Assembly (NCBI RefSeq): GCF_003149185.1
Contig: NZ_QGDO01000002.1
Location: forward strand, 372,001-436,000
Direction of reading: 5' to 3'
DNA from: Sediminitomix flava
GTDB taxonomy: Bacteria; Bacteroidota; Bacteroidia; Cytophagales; Flammeovirgaceae
DNA length: 64,000 bases
The notes under the pieces are model-generated. The model saw nothing but the letters and a program-made list of their open reading frames with translations. It was not told the origin of the DNA and did not search any database. Below, piece by piece: positions 47,184 through 55,445 of this stretch. The translations under genes and the position numbers were made by a program. The stretch's first letter is position 1. Each line of letters begins with the position of its first letter.

Positions 47184-47524
47184 TCTTTCTTAGTAGTTAT
47201 TTATCTAATAACAAATATCTAGACACTTTATCAGAAATAATAGAAAGTTATATCACAAACACAGAATTGAAGAAAAAAAATCATGAGAGAAACCTATTGA
47301 CAAAAAGTGATGGTGTAACAAAAAATCAATAGAAGTATCTCATGATCAGAATAAAGCACTGCAAAGCTTATACTCTGATGTGGGTTAATTACGACTTTAC
47401 AAAAGTAATAGATGATGCATGTTTGGCTGTTGTAAAAAAGGAGATGATAGTTGTAAAAAAAAGTCAAATGTGTGGACATACAAGGCTGTTAGCTAATATT
47501 TAATAAAGGCTAAAATAAAAGAAA

Positions 47525-47554
47525 CAAAAAAAGGTCGTCTCAAATGAGACGACC
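47525..47554 (-). terminator. Terminator without an associated gene
   Basis: Perfect 9-bp GC-rich stem with a 4-nt loop and seven T on the minus strand, see the candidate RNA above. Confidence 0.8.
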
Positions 47555-47735
47555 GTTTCCACACCTTTCGACTTACACATCTACAATACATGTATATGCG
47601 CTACTAACAAGCAAACATTGTTTTGTAAAAAGTTGAATTGAACAGACCTCACACACAAAAAATCAAACAATACTTATACACAAACAAAATTCATTATTCC
47701 AGATACTAATACATAAAATGTATTTGACCTAATTG
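47525..47735 (-). ncRNA. Candidate small RNA (promoter-terminator pair without CDS)
   Basis: A strong minus-strand terminator (47525-47554: 9-bp stem GGTCGTCTC / GAGACGACC, 4-nt loop, seven T) has no minus-strand gene upstream of it. A minus-strand -7 box TACCTTTG lies at 47742-47749, predicting a start near 47735 and an RNA of about 210 nt. The region has no convincing reading frame; a 61-codon frame at 47294-47479 is outside it and is not gene-like. Could alternatively be a long attenuated nspC leader. No known RNA family is recognised. Confidence 0.4.
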
Positions 47736-47741
47736 ACTTTA

Positions 47742-47749
47742 CAAAGGTA
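47742..47749 (-). promoter_or_regulatory. -7 promoter box of the candidate RNA
   Basis: TACCTTTG matches TAnnTTTG. No good -33 TTTG; instead the shared box at 47796-47817 lies about 50 bp upstream, where an activator could bind. Confidence 0.5.
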
Positions 47750-47795
47750 CTGTGATTTGAACAGGGTGAATTGTAAGATCGGAGAAAAGACTTTT

Positions 47796-47817
47796 AAAAA
47801 GTGGTCAATTCGCTCAA
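47796..47817. promoter_or_regulatory. Shared box copy 1 (GTGGTCAATT-GCTCAA)
   Basis: Reads AAAAAGTGGTCAATT followed by CGCTCAA. Nearly identical to the box at 50201-50222 upstream of the SRPBCC gene. A second half-site-like AGCTGAA follows 20 bp on at 47831. Could be an operator of the AraC regulator at 50214-51062. Confidence 0.4.
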
Positions 47818-47950
47818 TCATGTCATTATTAGCTGAAACTCTAGGCTGCAGAATGTTAGCAAGCTAGCTTAGTGCTTTATGTATTGTGTTCACATTGTTA
47901 TCTTAACAGAAATAAAATTATTTTAATATTTATTTTTAAATTAAGAATGA

Positions 47951-47990
47951 ATTGAAGACTATTGTCCCTCAATTGAGGATAGCCTTCAAT
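47951..47990. repeat. Interrupted 40-bp inverted repeat
   Basis: Outer arms ATTGAAG / CTTCAAT, middle CTAT / ATAG and a central palindrome CCTCAATTGAGG. No T run follows on either strand. It lies 65 bp before the DUF4265 gene and could be an operator or leader RNA hairpin. Otherwise 47184-48054 holds the candidate RNA and the shared box only. Confidence 0.5.
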
Positions 47991-48054
47991 GAACTGTATA
48001 ATTACTATCGATTAAGAGCTATACACCCCTAGCTATAAAACTGCTAAGACCGAG

Positions 48055-48531
48055 ATGATCACACAGGATAATACTTGCGAGAAAATACTTTTTAAATATC
48101 ACAGTGCGATACTAAACAAGGTAGTAGAAGAGACTTTGTTGGCTCAAAAAGTAGATGAAAATTCAGGTATTTTCAAGCTAGAAAGTATTCCTTTTTACGG
48201 GCCACTCATAGCTACAGACGACGAATTTTTTGCAGAATATGATAGCGAATTAGATTCTTATATTTATAAAAATACAACTAAGCACTCTGGTAATTCTATT
48301 GTATTGGTCGTTATTGTATTGGAAGGTTTAGATATCGAAATGATCTGTGACGAATTTGAAGCATTAGATTGCGAGTATGAGGTTCTGAATGATCAATATT
48401 TTGCAATGAAAGTCCCTTCTGAGGTTGATTATTCTATGGTAAAACACCAGATCTTAAAATATGAAAGCTCTGGAATCATAGAACATGCAGAAGCCTTTTT
48501 ATCTCAGAAACATCTAGGTGAAAACGTGTAA
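48055..48531 (+). CDS. DUF4265 domain protein
   Basis: A 158-residue cytoplasmic protein. The middle has the DUF4265 pattern: FKLESIPFYGPLIATDDEFFAEYDSELD (in parts, about 40-70) and HSGNSIVLVVIVLEG (about 77-91). The family is found in small bacterial proteins of unknown function, sometimes near toxin or polymorphic systems. A strong terminator follows, so it is monocistronic. Confidence 0.75.
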   Translation: MITQDNTCEKILFKYHSAILNKVVEETLLAQKVDENSGIFKLESIPFYGPLIATDDEFFAEYDSELDSYIYKNTTKHSGNSIVLVVIVLEGLDIEMICDEFEALDCEYEVLNDQYFAMKVPSEVDYSMVKHQILKYESSGIIEHAEAFLSQKHLGENV

Positions 48532-48563
48532 TCATCCCTAATTCCTATAAATATTTAAAGGTA

Positions 48564-48607
48564 AAAAAGACCTAAGTTGTATAACGATTATACTACTTAG
48601 GTCTTTT
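48564..48607 (+). terminator. Terminator after the DUF4265 gene
   Basis: Long imperfect stem: AAAAAGACCTAAGT paired with ACTTAGGTCTTTTT, and inner TATA pairing. T run follows. Confidence 0.85.
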
Positions 48608-48683
48608 TCTATATAAAACTCATAAATCAAGCCTTTTGTTAGAGAAGAAAGACTAGCTCTCATTTTTAACTAAAAAGGCATAT

Positions 48684-49466
48684 ATGGAATCAAAGCATAA
48701 GACAGCAGTAGACCCGCAAAAAGTAGAAGATAAAGTAAAGGCGATGTACAAAGACGTTGCTCAAAACCCTAAAGGAGAATATCACTTTGAAATGGGCTAT
48801 GACCTTGCGGTTAAACTGGGCTATGCTAAAGCAGAACTTGCTAAGATTCCTCAAGAAGCAATTGACTCATTTGCAGGAGTTGGTTATCATTTTGGTTTAG
48901 CTAAAATCAAAAAAGGAGAAAAGGTATTAGATTTAGGATGTGGCTCTGGTATGGACTTATTCTATACTGCTAAAAAAGTTGGGGATAAAGGTATGGTAGA
49001 AGGTGTGGACATGACCGATGAACAACTTGAAAAATCAATACACCTAGCTGAAAAAAACAAGATTCATAATGTTACTTTCATGAAGTCTTACATTGAAGAG
49101 CTACCTTTTGAAGCCTCAGAGTTTGATGTCGTTATCAGTAATGGTGTGATCAATTTATCCTCTCAAAAGTTAGCTGTATTTCACGAGGCTGCAAGAGTGC
49201 TGAAAAAAGGAGGACGTTTAGCCATTTCTGATATTGTGACAGAAGTTCAAATGCCAAACCAAATCACTTGTAACTCCACACTTTGGGCTGCTTGTATAGG
49301 TGGTGCTATGCAAGAAGACCAATACAAGCGTCTGATCCAAAATGCAGATTTGAAGCTCATCGAGTTCAAAAAGAACCCTAAATATAAATTCATCTCGGAA
49401 TCAGCTATCAATGCCTCAAAAACTTATGGTGTAAAAAGTATTTCTCTTTTAGCCATAAAAGAATAA
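48684..49466 (+). CDS. ArsM-like SAM methyltransferase lacking one key Cys
   Basis: A 260-residue class I methyltransferase. SAM motif I is VLDLGCGSGMDL (81-92), followed by EGVDMTDEQL and a SNGVINLSSQK segment (152-162). The overall sequence is close to arsenite methyltransferases (FAGVGYHFGL start, ACIGGAMQEDQY end). In ArsM the arsenic-binding cysteine sits in SNCVINL; here Gly154 replaces it, while Cys196 and Cys204 remain. Arsenite methylation is therefore doubtful, and another substrate is likely. No ars operon genes nearby. Confidence 0.85.
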   Translation: MESKHKTAVDPQKVEDKVKAMYKDVAQNPKGEYHFEMGYDLAVKLGYAKAELAKIPQEAIDSFAGVGYHFGLAKIKKGEKVLDLGCGSGMDLFYTAKKVGDKGMVEGVDMTDEQLEKSIHLAEKNKIHNVTFMKSYIEELPFEASEFDVVISNGVINLSSQKLAVFHEAARVLKKGGRLAISDIVTEVQMPNQITCNSTLWAACIGGAMQEDQYKRLIQNADLKLIEFKKNPKYKFISESAINASKTYGVKSISLLAIKE

Positions 49467-49495
49467 AAGTCCCTTTTCAGTCAGAAAAAGGACTT
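49467..49495. terminator. Weak terminator between convergent genes
   Basis: Stem AAGTCC-TTTT / AAAA-GGACTT with one mismatch and 7-nt loop. T-rich on the minus side (TTTTATT), probably serving the SRPBCC gene. Confidence 0.6.
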
Positions 49496-49504
49496 CATCT
49501 CTAC

Positions 49505-50128
49505 TTATTTCTTTGCAGATGTATTCTCAACGCTCTTATTTAAAATCCCACTCTCTACTTTTTTCTTTATAGACTTGAAATTCTCTTTTGTTACTTTTTC
49601 ACCTGTTTTTATGTGATACTCTAGAGCTATAAAATAATCTTCAATCAGCTTTTTAAATGAACCTTTCATCAAAGCGCCCATGATTGCAGGCTTTGTCCTA
49701 AACTGCATATCAAAATGCATTTTCGATTGCCCATTTCCCAAATCTTCAATTCTATATACTCCTTTGGTATATTCTGGATCAACTGGAAATTTCCCTGCCT
49801 GAAAAACTTGATTCGTAAAACTCATTTCTTCAGGATTATAATTCACAATTTTCTCTTTTAGAAACTGTGAATGACTATCGTTAAAATAGCATACTCTTTC
49901 AGCTCCTTCTTCGGCTTTCAAAGAACCATTTACATAGTCTGAGTCTATAATTCTTGGATGAGAATATGCTACTGAACCATAATCCTCTCCTACTATTTGC
50001 CAAAGCTTCTGCGCAGGAAAGTCAATTACTTTAGAAAGAGACAAGGTTTTCACTTTTTTCTGAGCCATAACATTAGTTGTAATCAAGCTTAGTAAAATGA
50101 TAATCGAACTTCTGAATAATGTTTTCAT
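49505..50128 (-). CDS. Exported SRPBCC (START/Bet v1-like) protein
   Basis: A 207-residue protein with a signal peptide (about 1-22, ending NVMAQ) and an SRPBCC/polyketide-cyclase type fold (LSKVIDFPAQKLWQIVGEDYGSVAYSHPRI, then GAERVCYFNDSH, VYRIEDLGNGQSKMHFDMQF, KLIEDYFIALEYHI). Such folds bind hydrophobic ligands. It is 85 bp downstream of an AraC regulator on the same strand, and the gap contains the shared box and a near-consensus -7 sequence (50156-50163, CAACTTTG), so it is likely the regulator's target. Confidence 0.8.
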   Translation of the reverse strand: MKTLFRSSIIILLSLITTNVMAQKKVKTLSLSKVIDFPAQKLWQIVGEDYGSVAYSHPRIIDSDYVNGSLKAEEGAERVCYFNDSHSQFLKEKIVNYNPEEMSFTNQVFQAGKFPVDPEYTKGVYRIEDLGNGQSKMHFDMQFRTKPAIMGALMKGSFKKLIEDYFIALEYHIKTGEKVTKENFKSIKKKVESGILNKSVENTSAKK

Positions 50129-50200
50129 AATGAGTATTAGTTATTGGTAACATTACAAAGTTGTTCGATCTTGATCTCAAAGCTTTGGGTAATCAGCTCA

Positions 50201-50222
50201 AAAAGTGGTCAATTTAGCTCAA
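50201..50222. promoter_or_regulatory. Shared box copy 2, upstream of the SRPBCC gene
   Basis: Reads AAAAGTGGTCAATT followed by TAGCTCAA; overlaps the stop codon of the AraC gene. A second AGCTCAA half-site occurs exactly 21 bp before (50195 and 50216), the spacing expected for AraC-type direct repeats. Located about 40 bp upstream of the -7-like box of the SRPBCC gene. Confidence 0.5.
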
Positions 50223-51062
50223 CTGTTTTTCTCGATACTCTGAAGGTGATTTCCCATATTTAGCAGCAAAGGATTTTGAGAAATGTCCGATATCACTAAA
50301 TCCACAATCATAACAGATATCTGTCACTCTCGATTGAGATATGAGAAGCAACTCCGCTGCCTTCTCCAACCTTCTACTTTTTATATAATGTGCAGGACTA
50401 TCATCAAATACCTCTTTAAACTTCCTTTTAAATGAAGAGACACTCATACTGGTTAATACGGCCAAATCATCAATAGATAGATCTTCAAACAGGTTGGTCT
50501 GAATAATGTCTTTAAACTGATATTCTTCTGGATTAAATAAATCTTGTAAAATAGAACGAATCCTATCCGAGTTATCTGTATTTACTAAAAGAAGTATCAA
50601 CTCTTTTACCTTAAGAATAATCAGTTCTTCATTGATCAAAGACGGATTCTCAAAATAGAAAAGAAGACTATCTACAAAAGTTTTAATCATTTGATCAATC
50701 TGTACTTTTTCAACATTTTTAGACGTTTGAGGCTTTTTTTGAACTAGAAAATCTGGAATTTTATCTTGATATACATGCTTTAAAACCTCTGGATAAAAAT
50801 GAATAGCCACCGCCTCTGATGGGCTATCATTTTCATTTTTAGACCAAGAATTTAAGTAGCTTCCACATTTCATCACTACTCCTTCATTTGTCTGAAGACT
50901 ATCTTTTTTTGTTGGTCCATACAAAGTAGAATTCCCATTCACTACATATAAAAAACAGGCTTCATCATGCATTGAGCCGTTCGCTTTCAAAGGAGGGTTG
51001 AAAACCATTCTTTCCAAGACCGTTTTCTGAAGTAGATCGAAATGTTGATGTTTTAAAATCAT
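50214..51062 (-). CDS. AraC family transcriptional regulator (2)
   Basis: A 282-residue regulator with an N-terminal AraC-type binding cupin (1-165, VFNPPLKANGSMHDEACFLYVVNG, NEGVVMKCGSYLNSW) and a C-terminal double helix-turn-helix domain (about 185-282: LSIDDLAVLTSMSVSSFKRKFKEVFDDSPAHYIKSRRLEKA and RVTDICYDCGFSDIGHFSKSFAAKYGKSPSEYR, in parts). It is read towards the SRPBCC gene and diverges from the carbamoyltransferase gene, so either may be its target. Confidence 0.92.
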   Translation of the reverse strand: MILKHQHFDLLQKTVLERMVFNPPLKANGSMHDEACFLYVVNGNSTLYGPTKKDSLQTNEGVVMKCGSYLNSWSKNENDSPSEAVAIHFYPEVLKHVYQDKIPDFLVQKKPQTSKNVEKVQIDQMIKTFVDSLLFYFENPSLINEELIILKVKELILLLVNTDNSDRIRSILQDLFNPEEYQFKDIIQTNLFEDLSIDDLAVLTSMSVSSFKRKFKEVFDDSPAHYIKSRRLEKAAELLLISQSRVTDICYDCGFSDIGHFSKSFAAKYGKSPSEYREKQLS

Positions 51063-51163
51063 GTATTCCCAAAAATAAAGTGCAAAACTGTGTATTGAAC
51101 CTGCTATTCTCTAACGAATGTTGATTCGGAGAATGTATTTCATTTCTCTCAAAAACTTTTAGC

Positions 51164-51171
51164 TATTTTTG
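51164..51171 (+). promoter_or_regulatory. -7 promoter box for the carbamoyltransferase
   Basis: TATTTTTG matches TAnnTTTG 38 bp before the ATG at 51210. No perfect -33 element is seen. Confidence 0.5.
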
Positions 51172-51209
51172 TGCCTTTATAGCATTTACAGACTTACAAA
51201 TATTTGACG

Positions 51210-52877
51210 ATGGCAAGACCAACCTTAGCGATTTATGGAATAAAGGACAGAAACGATTATGGTAGAGCAAGTTTTACACATGATCATAACCTCTGTCTTA
51301 TGGAGAATGGAAAGGTCTTGGAATATCTTCAGTTAGAAAGATATAGCAGGTTCAAATATGACAACCGATTAGACCTTTTCTTAGAAGAATTAATCGATCG
51401 AAAGGTATTGGACTTACCCTCTCAATTTGATTTTGTAAGTGTAAATTCATTTGCTGGAAATGCCTTTATCTCTAAAAGTGGACGTATCCGTTTTGAAGCC
51501 AACAGAACGAAAGAACTTGCCACTGATTTGGAAGAAGCTTTTGGCTGGTTCGAAACAAAGAAATGGAAAGGATGGGAAATCCCTTCATGGAATTGCTCGC
51601 AAGAGTTAGCTCATTTGGGTTCTTGTTTACCTTTTTATGGTGAATTTAAAGAAAATAGCCTCCTCATTCATTTTGATGGTGGAGCTAGTTTAAGCAACTT
51701 TTCTGCTTTTCAATTCAAAAATGGAAAGTTCAAACTATTGGAAGCGCATTGGAAACTTGGTTTTCTTTCTCGCTTTTTCAACGACAACCCATTGGTTTTT
51801 GCTCTGATGGAAACACAAAGAGGTGACCATTGTAGTATTCCGGGAAAGCTAATGGGCTACGCAGCTTTAGGACAGTATGATGAAAAAATAGCGCAATGGC
51901 TCCATCAGCATGATTACTTCAAAGACTATTGGAATAAACCCAAAGAATTACTCCGAAGTATAAATCAACATTTTGGTTTATCATTGGCTAATTTTGATAT
52001 GAAAGAAGCCTTTTTCCAAAATATTGCTGCTACTTTTCAAGGTATTTTTGAAGAGGTTTTACTAGAAAATATTTATAGACTACAAAAGGATACCAACACC
52101 GATTATTTATATTATTCGGGAGGTTCTGCTCTTAATATTGTAGCCAATTCAAGATTAGTATCAGAACAACAATTCCAAGATGTATTTATTCCACCGTGTT
52201 GCAATGACAGTGGATTAAGTTTGGGAGCTGCTTCGCTTTTAGAGTTCAAAAAGCATGGAAAAGTCGAGAATCATTCTCCATATCTTAATTCTTTAGGGCT
52301 GAAAAAAGAAAAAGAGCTTTCATACAACGAAAATACGATTCAAGAACTTGCTCAAATTATCATGCAAGAAGGTATTGTAGGGATTTGTAATGGTCATGGA
52401 GAAATTGGTCCAAGAGCCCTAGGCAATAGAAGTATCATAGCATTACCTAATAGTACTGAGATAGCTAAAAAAGTAAGTGAAGAATGTAAAGGTAGAGAAT
52501 GGTACAGACCTATCGCTCCTATTATGTTAGCATCCGTAGCTCAAAAAGTCACAGATCAAGATGTTCATGAATTGTCAAAATACATGCTTCTTGATTTTCC
52601 GATTAAGGAAGAATTTAGAGCAGATTTAGCAGGTGTTACACATACCAACAATACTGCTAGAATTCAAGCTATAAACCATAAAGATGAGAACCCTTTTATG
52701 TTTGATCTTTTAAGCTTCCTATATAAAAATCATGGTGTAAAAGCACTTATCAATACTTCTTTCAATGCTGGTGGTGAACCTATTGTACATACAGGTAAGG
52801 AAGCCATTAAGTCAGCTAAAAACATGAAGCTTGATGCTGTAATTGTGAATGGAGAATTAATAAGATTAAAAGACTAA
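51210..52877 (+). CDS. NodU/TobZ-type carbamoyltransferase
   Basis: ATG 51210 gives 556 codons; a TTG at 51204 would add two residues. The N-terminal Kae1-like domain (about 1-330) carries THDHNLCLMENGKVLEYLQLERYSRFK (in parts), the SQELAHLGSCLPFYG segment and HFDGGAS; the C-terminal YrdC-like carbamoyltransferase domain (about 345-556) has GEIGPRALGNRSIIA, WYRPIAPIMLA and LINTSFNAGGEPIVHT. Family members move a carbamoyl group from carbamoyl phosphate to a hydroxyl of a secondary metabolite or Nod factor. No biosynthetic partner genes are adjacent. The N-terminal entry motif is divergent from the usual GxxxHDxSA. Confidence 0.9.
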   Translation: MARPTLAIYGIKDRNDYGRASFTHDHNLCLMENGKVLEYLQLERYSRFKYDNRLDLFLEELIDRKVLDLPSQFDFVSVNSFAGNAFISKSGRIRFEANRTKELATDLEEAFGWFETKKWKGWEIPSWNCSQELAHLGSCLPFYGEFKENSLLIHFDGGASLSNFSAFQFKNGKFKLLEAHWKLGFLSRFFNDNPLVFALMETQRGDHCSIPGKLMGYAALGQYDEKIAQWLHQHDYFKDYWNKPKELLRSINQHFGLSLANFDMKEAFFQNIAATFQGIFEEVLLENIYRLQKDTNTDYLYYSGGSALNIVANSRLVSEQQFQDVFIPPCCNDSGLSLGAASLLEFKKHGKVENHSPYLNSLGLKKEKELSYNENTIQELAQIIMQEGIVGICNGHGEIGPRALGNRSIIALPNSTEIAKKVSEECKGREWYRPIAPIMLASVAQKVTDQDVHELSKYMLLDFPIKEEFRADLAGVTHTNNTARIQAINHKDENPFMFDLLSFLYKNHGVKALINTSFNAGGEPIVHTGKEAIKSAKNMKLDAVIVNGELIRLKD

Positions 52878-52885
52878 AAATATAA

Positions 52886-52915
52886 AAAACGCTACTTGGC
52901 ATCAAGTAGCGTTTT
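52886..52915. terminator. Terminator after the carbamoyltransferase
   Basis: A perfect 13-bp stem AAAACGCTACTTG / CAAGTAGCGTTTT with a 4-nt loop; A run before and T run after make it usable in both directions. Confidence 0.88.
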
Positions 52916-53515
52916 AGATCAGTTAAAAAAATTGGTCACTTATATCACATATAAAATACTACTTCAATTTGGTCATTAAGTAGCTCAATTAACACCTATG
53001 TTATACAATACAATTTTAGAGAAAATTGCTCTCTAACGATTACTGAAAAGTGCCTTTAACTTGGTCACAATAATTATTTAGATAGATTAGATTACAATAT
53101 TTTTGGTTTTAGCCTTAGCTTGAAATATTGAAGCTGTGCTTAAAAAGCGCACTAAAAAATCACGAACGAAAAAATGCTTTCCTTAGCCAATAGTCTATAA
53201 AATACAGCTTCTCTGATTTACTTCACTTCTTATCTTATGATTACACTGCAAAAGTATAAGCTATTTATTACAAAGAAGTAGCTCAAAATTTACAATAACA
53301 TGAATCTGAGGACACCAAATATGAACAAAAACAAACATCTGTAAACTCTAAGCAGAGTCATAGTTAATAGTTGACTGAAAATCAGTAAACCATATTTTAA
53401 CTTTACTTACATCTCTGAGCTGTTGATCAAAATTCTTGTTTTTCTTAATTGAAGGGGATAATATGTTACCTGTTTCAAAAATCAATTATTGAAAACCAGC
53501 TTACCCCTATATTTT
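52916..53515. other. 600-bp region without a gene; shared box relatives
   Basis: No reading frame looks coding. It holds a TTGGTCATTAAG-TAGCTCAATT site (about 52969-52990), related to the two shared boxes, further TTGGTCAC words at 52932 and 53061, a GTAGCTCAAAATT word near 53278 and a minus-strand -7-like TACTTTTG (about 53251-53258). A small hairpin with GTGC/GCAC arms lies near 53143-53157. A minus-strand transcript from 53245 to the terminator at 52886 is conceivable. Confidence 0.35.
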
Positions 53516-54118
53516 ATGGAAATCAAGAATATAATATTCGATTTTGGAGGTGTAGTAATGGATTGGGATCCGAGATACCTGTACAAAGACATCTTCAATG
53601 ACACCGATGAAATGGAATATTTTCTGACTGAAGTTTGTACACTAGAATGGAATGCGACACTTGATGAAGGCAAGTCTTTCAGTGATGGTGTAGCTGAGTT
53701 GCTCCCGAAATTCCCTCAGTATAAAAAAGAAATAAAACTGTATCATACAAATTGGATTAAGATGATTGCCGGAGAAATAAAAAAGAATACAAGCCTTATT
53801 CCTCTAGTTAAAGAGAATTACAGGCTCTTTGGGCTTACTAACTGGTCAGCAGAGACATTTCCATTGGTTTTTCACGATTACCCATTTTTTAAAGAATTAG
53901 AAGGTATTGTTGTTTCTGGCGAAGAGAAAGTTATAAAACCTAACCCTAAAATTTATCAGATTCTACTCTCCAGGTATAATATAAATGCTGAAGAATCACT
54001 TTTTATCGATGATAATAAAGATAACATTGAAGCTGCTCAAAAATTAGGTTTTCAAACAATTCACTTAGCTGAAAAGGTAGATTTAAAACATGAATTTGAA
54101 AAGCGTAATCTCATTTAA
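53516..54118 (+). CDS. HAD family phosphatase
   Basis: ATG 53516 gives MEIKNIIFDFGGVVMDWDPRY, the canonical start of the HAD IA group; an upstream TTG adds nine residues without homology. The 200-residue enzyme has motif I IIFDFGGVVMDWD (nucleophile Asp about 9), motif II GLTNWSAETF (about 107), motif III Lys in GEEKVIKPNPKIYQ and motif IV FIDDNKDNIEAA. It probably dephosphorylates a small phosphorylated metabolite such as a sugar phosphate. The 336 bp downstream (54119-54454) show no gene or clear terminator. Confidence 0.9.
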   Translation: MEIKNIIFDFGGVVMDWDPRYLYKDIFNDTDEMEYFLTEVCTLEWNATLDEGKSFSDGVAELLPKFPQYKKEIKLYHTNWIKMIAGEIKKNTSLIPLVKENYRLFGLTNWSAETFPLVFHDYPFFKELEGIVVSGEEKVIKPNPKIYQILLSRYNINAEESLFIDDNKDNIEAAQKLGFQTIHLAEKVDLKHEFEKRNLI

Positions 54119-54454
54119 AGAATAATAGAAAAGGTAAAACACCACACTATCATCCAGTTTTAAACATTAAAAATCATATACTTCTCTGCATATTTGATTG
54201 TATTTCTATATATGAGATAGACAAAGTACAAAAAATATAAGCCTTTTATTGTCCATCGTTCTTTTACACTTGTCAAAGTTATAAATGTCAATGCCAAAGG
54301 ATATTTCTTCCTTCTGTAAATCGGCCCATACATTTACTCTTTCATAACTCGTGATCTTGAATAACTCTATAAAGTATTATTTGCATTTAAAATCACTGAA
54401 AGAGAAACAAACGCAACATTTATAGATTTATACACTCATTACAACCGAAAAGCT

Positions 54455-55081
54455 ATGATTGGTATCGATAAAAAACAGTATTGGGATAACGTTTATCAAG
54501 AGAAACAAACTCATGAAGTGAGCTGGTATCAAAAAACACCTTCAACTTCATTAGATATCATCAATAAACTAGACTTGCCCAAAACAGCCAAAATAATTGA
54601 TATTGGAGGAGGTGAAAGCTATTTAGTTGACCATTTACTTGAACAAGGTTTTACAGATATAACTGTTTTAGACATTTCTGAAACAGCTATTCTGCGTACA
54701 CAAAAAAGATTAGGGGCTAAAGCTCAGAATGTAAAATGGATTATTGCCGACATTGCTGAATTTGAGCCTACAGAAAAGTATGATCTTTGGCACGATAGGG
54801 CTACTTTTCATTTCTTGTTAGAAGAAGATGAAATCAATCACTACTTAAATTCTATTCGAAAAGGACTAACTGAAGACGGAAATTTAGTGATAGGTACATT
54901 CACTGAAGAAGGGCCTAGAATGTGTAGTGGTGTCATCGTAAAACAGTACACAGAAGAATCTTTGACCAATCTCGTCCACGATTCCTTCCAAAAATTGGAA
55001 TGTAAAATAGTTAATCACAAAACACCATTCTATACAATTCAGAACTTTGTCTTTTGTAGTTTTCGAATGAAAGCAAGTTAA
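54455..55081 (+). CDS. Class I SAM methyltransferase
   Basis: A 208-residue methyltransferase. N-terminal WDNVYQEKQTHEVSWYQ (about 10-26) and the SAM motif AKIIDIGGGESYLVDHLL (about 46-63), then ITVLDISETAILRTQKRL and DLWHDRATFHFL (about 112). This VSWYQ-type protein group is usually annotated as methyltransferase domain protein or thiopurine S-methyltransferase-like. Substrate is unknown. Single gene before tRNA-Leu. Confidence 0.88.
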   Translation: MIGIDKKQYWDNVYQEKQTHEVSWYQKTPSTSLDIINKLDLPKTAKIIDIGGGESYLVDHLLEQGFTDITVLDISETAILRTQKRLGAKAQNVKWIIADIAEFEPTEKYDLWHDRATFHFLLEEDEINHYLNSIRKGLTEDGNLVIGTFTEEGPRMCSGVIVKQYTEESLTNLVHDSFQKLECKIVNHKTPFYTIQNFVFCSFRMKAS

Positions 55082-55128
55082 TTGAAAAAAATAGCCAAAT
55101 AAGTTTTTTTCTTTACATCTGAATTATT

Positions 55129-55136
55129 TATCTTTG
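55129..55136 (+). promoter_or_regulatory. -7 promoter box for tRNA-Leu
   Basis: TATCTTTG fits TAnnTTTG, 48 bp upstream of the tRNA. The -33 region is only T-rich. Confidence 0.5.
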
Positions 55137-55184
55137 CAACCTCATGTTACGAAAGTTTGAAAAAACAATCTGCATGAGCCATAT

Positions 55185-55268
55185 GCCTGGGTGGCGGAAC
55201 TGGTAGACGCGCTGGATTCAAAATCCAGTGGTAGCAATACCGTGCGGGTTCGATTCCCGCCCCAGGTA
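55185..55268 (+). tRNA. tRNA-Leu (CAA)
   Basis: An 84-nt class II tRNA. Acceptor GCCTGGG pairs with CCCAGGT (first pair G-U), D arm GGCGGAACTGGTAGACGC, anticodon stem CTGGA/TCCAG with loop TTCAAAA giving anticodon CAA, a long variable arm typical of tRNA-Leu, and T arm GCGGG-TTCGATT-CCCGC. Discriminator A; CCA is not encoded. A promoter and terminator flank it. No integrase or att repeats nearby. Confidence 0.95.
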
Positions 55269-55272
55269 CACT

Positions 55273-55312
55273 AAAAAGTCATTATTCATTTACTTGAATA
55301 ATGACTTTTTTT
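55273..55312 (+). terminator. Terminator after tRNA-Leu
   Basis: A perfect 16-bp stem AAAAAGTCATTATTCA / TGAATAATGACTTTTT with a 6-nt loop and T run. Confidence 0.88.
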
Positions 55313-55445
55313 ATTGGTCACGGTTTATTTCTTTCCTAATCACATTTCTTTACAATTTCTTTCACTTCTCATTCCAACTTTTGCAGACCTAGTAAGTGTC
55401 ATTACTACGACACATTCATTTTTATAAAACTAAACACTTTCACAG

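Noticed and set aside
47294-47479. 61-codon minus-strand frame between nspC and the candidate RNA
   Set aside because: Rich in Tyr, Ile and Cys without any motif, and located in AT-rich DNA; not gene-like.
55185-55268. tRNA-Leu as an integration site for a mobile element
   Set aside because: No integrase, no repeated tRNA 3' end downstream and ordinary genes on both sides.
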